Source: Hymenolepis diminuta (lineage: Eukaryota > Platyhelminthes > Cestoda > Cyclophyllidea > Hymenolepididae). From it: a stretch of DNA of 64,000 nucleotides. The stretch is taken from NCBI GenBank assembly GCA_900708905.1, contig CAADRB010000020.1, positions 2,044,790 to 2,108,789 of the forward strand, given 5' to 3'. The first letter of the stretch is position 1. Every line of letters begins with the position of its first letter. Below the pieces are notes generated by a model that saw only the letters and a program-made list of their open reading frames with translations, made no database searches and was not told the DNA's origin. Of this stretch, positions 61,011 through 64,000 are shown piece by piece. Made by a program: the position numbers and the translations under genes.

Positions 61011-61575
61011 GTGTCCGATATCAAATTTACCCACATTACTAGTCTAAGCTACTCTATGCGTCTCTATTCCAAAATACTTCGTATTAAATACTAACCATAC
61101 AACCACATCATTTTATATCTTCAAGGCATTTGGTAAACAGCGTTCATTTCGTTATATATGTGCATTATCGGAAGTTTAGGCCATCATCATCTGTATTGAG
61201 CCGTCCAATTGATTAATCAGACTACAAATTTAAACTTTAATACCTTACACTTCCCATTACGAATGGACATTTGATGGGACTTTTATAGTTAGGAGGGGGA
61301 ACGCTCCCTCGATTAGTCATCTCCGAAAATTGTAATGAAAGAACAGGAGGTGGTTGACAAAAACAGATGTTCGCCTCTTAAATCCACCTCTCCGCACATA
61401 AATAGGTTTAGAAATGGTGGTTTGGTTTAACATTCATTGTAGTGAGTAATGAATTTCAAGCGAGGGATGTTCTTGTATTACGAAGTGCTTTAGCATAACA
61501 ATACAAGATGAGAATATTCGAGTTTAATATAAATGATAAGAAACTATTAAAAATATTAATAGAAAATAATCCGGC

Positions 61576-61998
61576 TTAATAGAAATTAAAATATTCAAAT
61601 AGGTTTTTTAATTTCCTACTAAACTTATTGCGAAAAGAAGTCCCCGACATTACCGCTGAATGGACAAGAAGAAACTCCGAATATTCTTTGAGGGGAATTG
61701 CTTGAATAAGCGCATCATTTTTTGGACCTGGGTTCCGATCTACATTAACAGTTTCAAACATCCCAAACAAGGAAGATCGTAAAGACAAAGAGGCTTCAAA
61801 TGTAAATCGGACTGTAGATAAATTATAAAATTTCAGTAATTTTATGATTTCCCTATTCCCTCTTAGTTTGTCCTTGTACTTAAAACTCTTTGCAAATCCT
61901 GTCTTTAATACGAACTGTAATGAATAACTGAGGTCCGTTTCTTTATAAATATTCGTTAATAGAGCAAAAATACATTTACTTCTATGGTTTAGCCACAT
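61576..61998 (-). other. Open frame with a 2A-like motif, possible LINE relic
   Basis: 140-codon minus-strand frame. Around 61724-61750 it reads ETVNVDRNPGP, close to the D-V-E-x-N-P-G-P ribosome-skipping motif found at the N-terminus of some non-LTR retrotransposons. It is preceded by a Leu/Ser/Phe-rich stretch as in those proteins. The first Asp is Asn here. No endonuclease or reverse transcriptase sequence follows, so at most a relic. Confidence 0.3.
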
Positions 61999-62224
61999 AC
62001 AAGTTCATCGCGTTTCTGATATATATTGAGCCTAAATTAGATTATGCGATCGGAAAAACCAGAGAATTCCTGAAGCTTGCATTTCAATTTTACCTTTATT
62101 ACCCCAAAATGGGACAGTTTGAAAAGATATCACTTAACAATGGCGAGAGAAAAACTTATTAGATTAGTTGCAGACCGTTACAATCCTCATGATCAATTTA
62201 TGGAACAGGTTACAGTGAATTCAT

Positions 62225-62241
62225 GGGGGGGGGAGGGAGGG
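62225..62241 (+). other. G-run cluster (gggggggggagggaggg)
   Basis: Several G-runs of three or more in 17 bases within an AT-rich region; could form a G-quadruplex, or be a sequencing-prone run. Confidence 0.6.
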
Positions 62242-62587
62242 TAAAGTGGTGATCTATTATATTGACCAGATCGGATATTTAGAAAAAAATACCAAACTAC
62301 TTCACCTTTCTCTTTGACAATATCTTTGCTTAACACATTAAGACAAAAATATCCGTGTTTTTGAAGAATAAAACGATACCGATCAAGATCCTAATTAAAT
62401 CAATATTGTGATTATTTCTTTATAACTTTTCCGGTCAATTATGTGTTAACTACTGGAACCAACAAAAAATAAAATAAACTCGCTCCATCTCAGAAATATA
62501 TAATTATGCAAAACCGAACCAACTGTATAATAGTGACAGTGATTCAACCATTCAAATCCAAGAGAAAAAAGACATCATCAAATCACA

Positions 62588-62593
62588 TTTATT
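62588..62593 (-). terminator. Poly(A) signal of cystathionine gamma-lyase
   Basis: AATAAA on the minus strand about 56 bases after the stop codon. Confidence 0.65.
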
Positions 62594-62648
62594 CCATAGG
62601 CCACTAGAATGCTTGTAGACTCAGTTTCACTTCATAGGGTCCACACAT

Positions 62649-63348
62649 TTAGAGTTTTTCTAACCCATCGTAAAGATCCTTCGCCAGATCTCTGCAGTCC
62701 TCCAAACCCACTGAAATACGAATCATGCTGTCAGAAATGCCAAGCATACGCCGATGTTCTTCAGGCACTGAAGCGTGAGTCATTATCGATCTAAAAAGAA
62801 ATCGAACATTAAGAAAGCACATTTATTCGAATAGTATCTAGATTATGAAAATAATTTTATTTAAAAAACTCCAACAAACCCTATTATATTAATATATCTT
62901 AGGTAGTAGTAAATAGTTCTTGACTATCAGAAAAACACTTGACTATGGCTAAACACTTAGTTTAATTTACCTGCTCACTAAGTTTTGAACATCGCAGATA
63001 TGAACTCGGCAACAAGGGGATCAAATCCCAAAACTTGAATTTTGGGGTTTTAGAATGTAGAGGCCACATATTACTAGCAGCGACCTTTTTATTTTAGCAA
63101 ATTTTCTTATACTCTTCAAAGATTTCGAATAAAGCAAGACTTTTTCAGTGCTCTTACTTTATCCTCTACTTCTCTTGTCTCCTACGTCTTCCACCCCTTG
63201 TTGGAATACTGTACTATTCACATTTTCGGGTGCTTTCTTTTGATTAATAATTGTATTTTTTGCCTTGCCATGAATAACGGTAGTTTTAAACTTACGGGAT
63301 TTCAATAAGACTCTCATATCCACCGAGACTTTCCGCAAGCGCAAAGTA
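62649..63348 (-). CDS. CTH: Cystathionine gamma-lyase, last two exons (partial)
   Basis: PLP enzyme of transsulfuration converting cystathionine to cysteine, 2-oxobutyrate and ammonia; cytosolic. The exon at 63348-63296 encodes YFALAESLGGYESLIEI and ends in phase 2 at gtaagt. The exon at 62790-62649 completes the Pro codon and encodes SIMTHASVPEEHRRMLGISD..., IRISVGLED..., ending GLEKL and TAA. These match the family's AESLGG, PAIMTHAS and IRLSVGLED signatures at its C-terminus. The upstream exons, including the PLP-lysine, lie beyond 64000. Cystathionine beta/gamma-lyase relatives (methionine gamma-lyase, cystathionine gamma-synthase) share these motifs; the animal context favours CTH. Confidence 0.92.
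62791..63295 (-). other. Last intron of cystathionine gamma-lyase
   Basis: 505 bases, GT-AG. A block at about 62975-63030 (gttttgaacatcgcagatatgaactc) resembles part of repeat family E. Confidence 0.75.
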
Positions 63349-63465
63349 CTGAAAATAAAAAAAACATTATTTTATAAATGTGGCTTTATAAGTTACCACC
63401 CCACCTTATATCTTGTAGTGGTTTTTTCTCTAGAGACTGTTCTGATGACTTATTGATGATGCTTC

Positions 63466-64000
63466 ACTGGTGACCCTGACGTGATGAATACGACCATTCT
63501 GAACAACAAACGAACGATGTCTCAGGAGAAGGAGAGGAGGAGGTTGAATGGACGAGGCATTGCAAAGGCAGATGGGACTAGTAGGGAGTTTTCACTGGTT
63601 GGCGAGACTAGACTACATCTCGATTACGTCCTTCAGTTCACCAACGACATCAGACATGTTAAAGGCTCGGACAATATTGTCGCTGATTGTCTTTCTCGAA
63701 CCAATGTCGAAGCAGTAACAAAAGCCGTCGATTTTCACTCCCTCTCAGAAGCTCAAAAGACCGACACTGAACTACAAGAGTTCCGAAACCGTCCGACCTC
63801 ACTCCAATTAAAAGATATTCCTCTGCACACAACCTCCGGTCTCATAACATGTGACGTTTCAACAGGTTTACCAAGACCTTTTGTTCCAAAAGCTTTCCGA
63901 CGCCAGGTTTTCGAATCTCTGCACAACCTCTCACACCCTGGCAAACGGCAACTGCAAAACTCATCACTGATCGTTTTGTTTGGCCATCTTGCCGCAAGGA
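63466..64000 (+). mobile_element. Gypsy (Ty3-type) retrotransposon, internally deleted, cut by the window end
   Basis: cactggtgaccctgacgtga (63465-63484) looks like the primer-binding and leader region. It runs within about 100 bases into pol at the end of RNase H (about 63580 onward: LDYVLQFTNDIRHVKGSDN, then VADCLSR) and then the integrase N-terminal zinc region (LHNLSHPG at about 63920). So gag, protease and reverse transcriptase are missing. A one-base frameshift near 63945-63955 moves the continuing integrase sequence to another frame, so this copy is defective. It lies on the strand opposite to CTH, in a CTH intron or upstream of the visible exons. Confidence 0.85.

Noticed and set aside
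1..64000. CRISPR arrays, operons with ribosome binding sites, rRNA genes
   Set aside because: The sequence is eukaryotic nuclear DNA; no such arrays or rRNA-like stretches were seen.

Overview
The window is nuclear DNA of an invertebrate animal, most likely a parasitic flatworm (a tapeworm fits best). This is inferred from AT-rich sequence, multi-exon genes mixing a 33-base intron with multi-kilobase introns, decayed gypsy-type LTR and mariner elements, and animal gene families. Species cannot be fixed from sequence alone. Exon chains below were read by hand from splice sites, reading-phase agreement and family similarity; no alignment was run.

Layout: (1) 278-793, plus strand: ribosomal protein L21, two exons, with a TATA-like promoter. 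(2) 794-9054: intergenic, filled with old repeats (a GTAG-rich block, gypsy LTR-like relics, two dispersed repeat families). (3) 9055-24555, minus: a complete 14-exon GH20 beta-hexosaminidase with a signal peptide and an unusual C-terminal extension carrying two hydrophobic segments. (4) 24748-45099, minus: a Neto-like receptor (CUB-CUB-LDLa-TM-long cytoplasmic tail). Its stop codon lies only 192 bases upstream of the hexosaminidase ATG on the same strand. (5) 46561-50721, minus: a nine-exon LRRC34/NLRC3-type leucine-rich-repeat protein. (6) 53-61.6 kb: largely repeats, with a few exon-like open frames of unknown or weakly suggested identity. (7) 62649-63348, minus: the last two exons of cystathionine gamma-lyase; the rest lies beyond the window. 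(8) 63466-64000, plus: an internally deleted gypsy retrotransposon lying inside the lyase intron or just upstream of these exons.

All genes except RPL21 are on the minus strand. The Neto-like and hexosaminidase genes are so closely spaced, with a splice acceptor 2 bases before the hexosaminidase ATG, that joint transcription resolved by spliced-leader trans-splicing is a real possibility. The LRR gene may sit inside the first intron of the Neto-like gene if the signal-peptide-like exon at 52969-53062 belongs to the latter. Interspersed repeats (at least four families in two or more copies, a tRNA-like SINE family, LTR relics and a mariner corpse) explain much of the remaining sequence.
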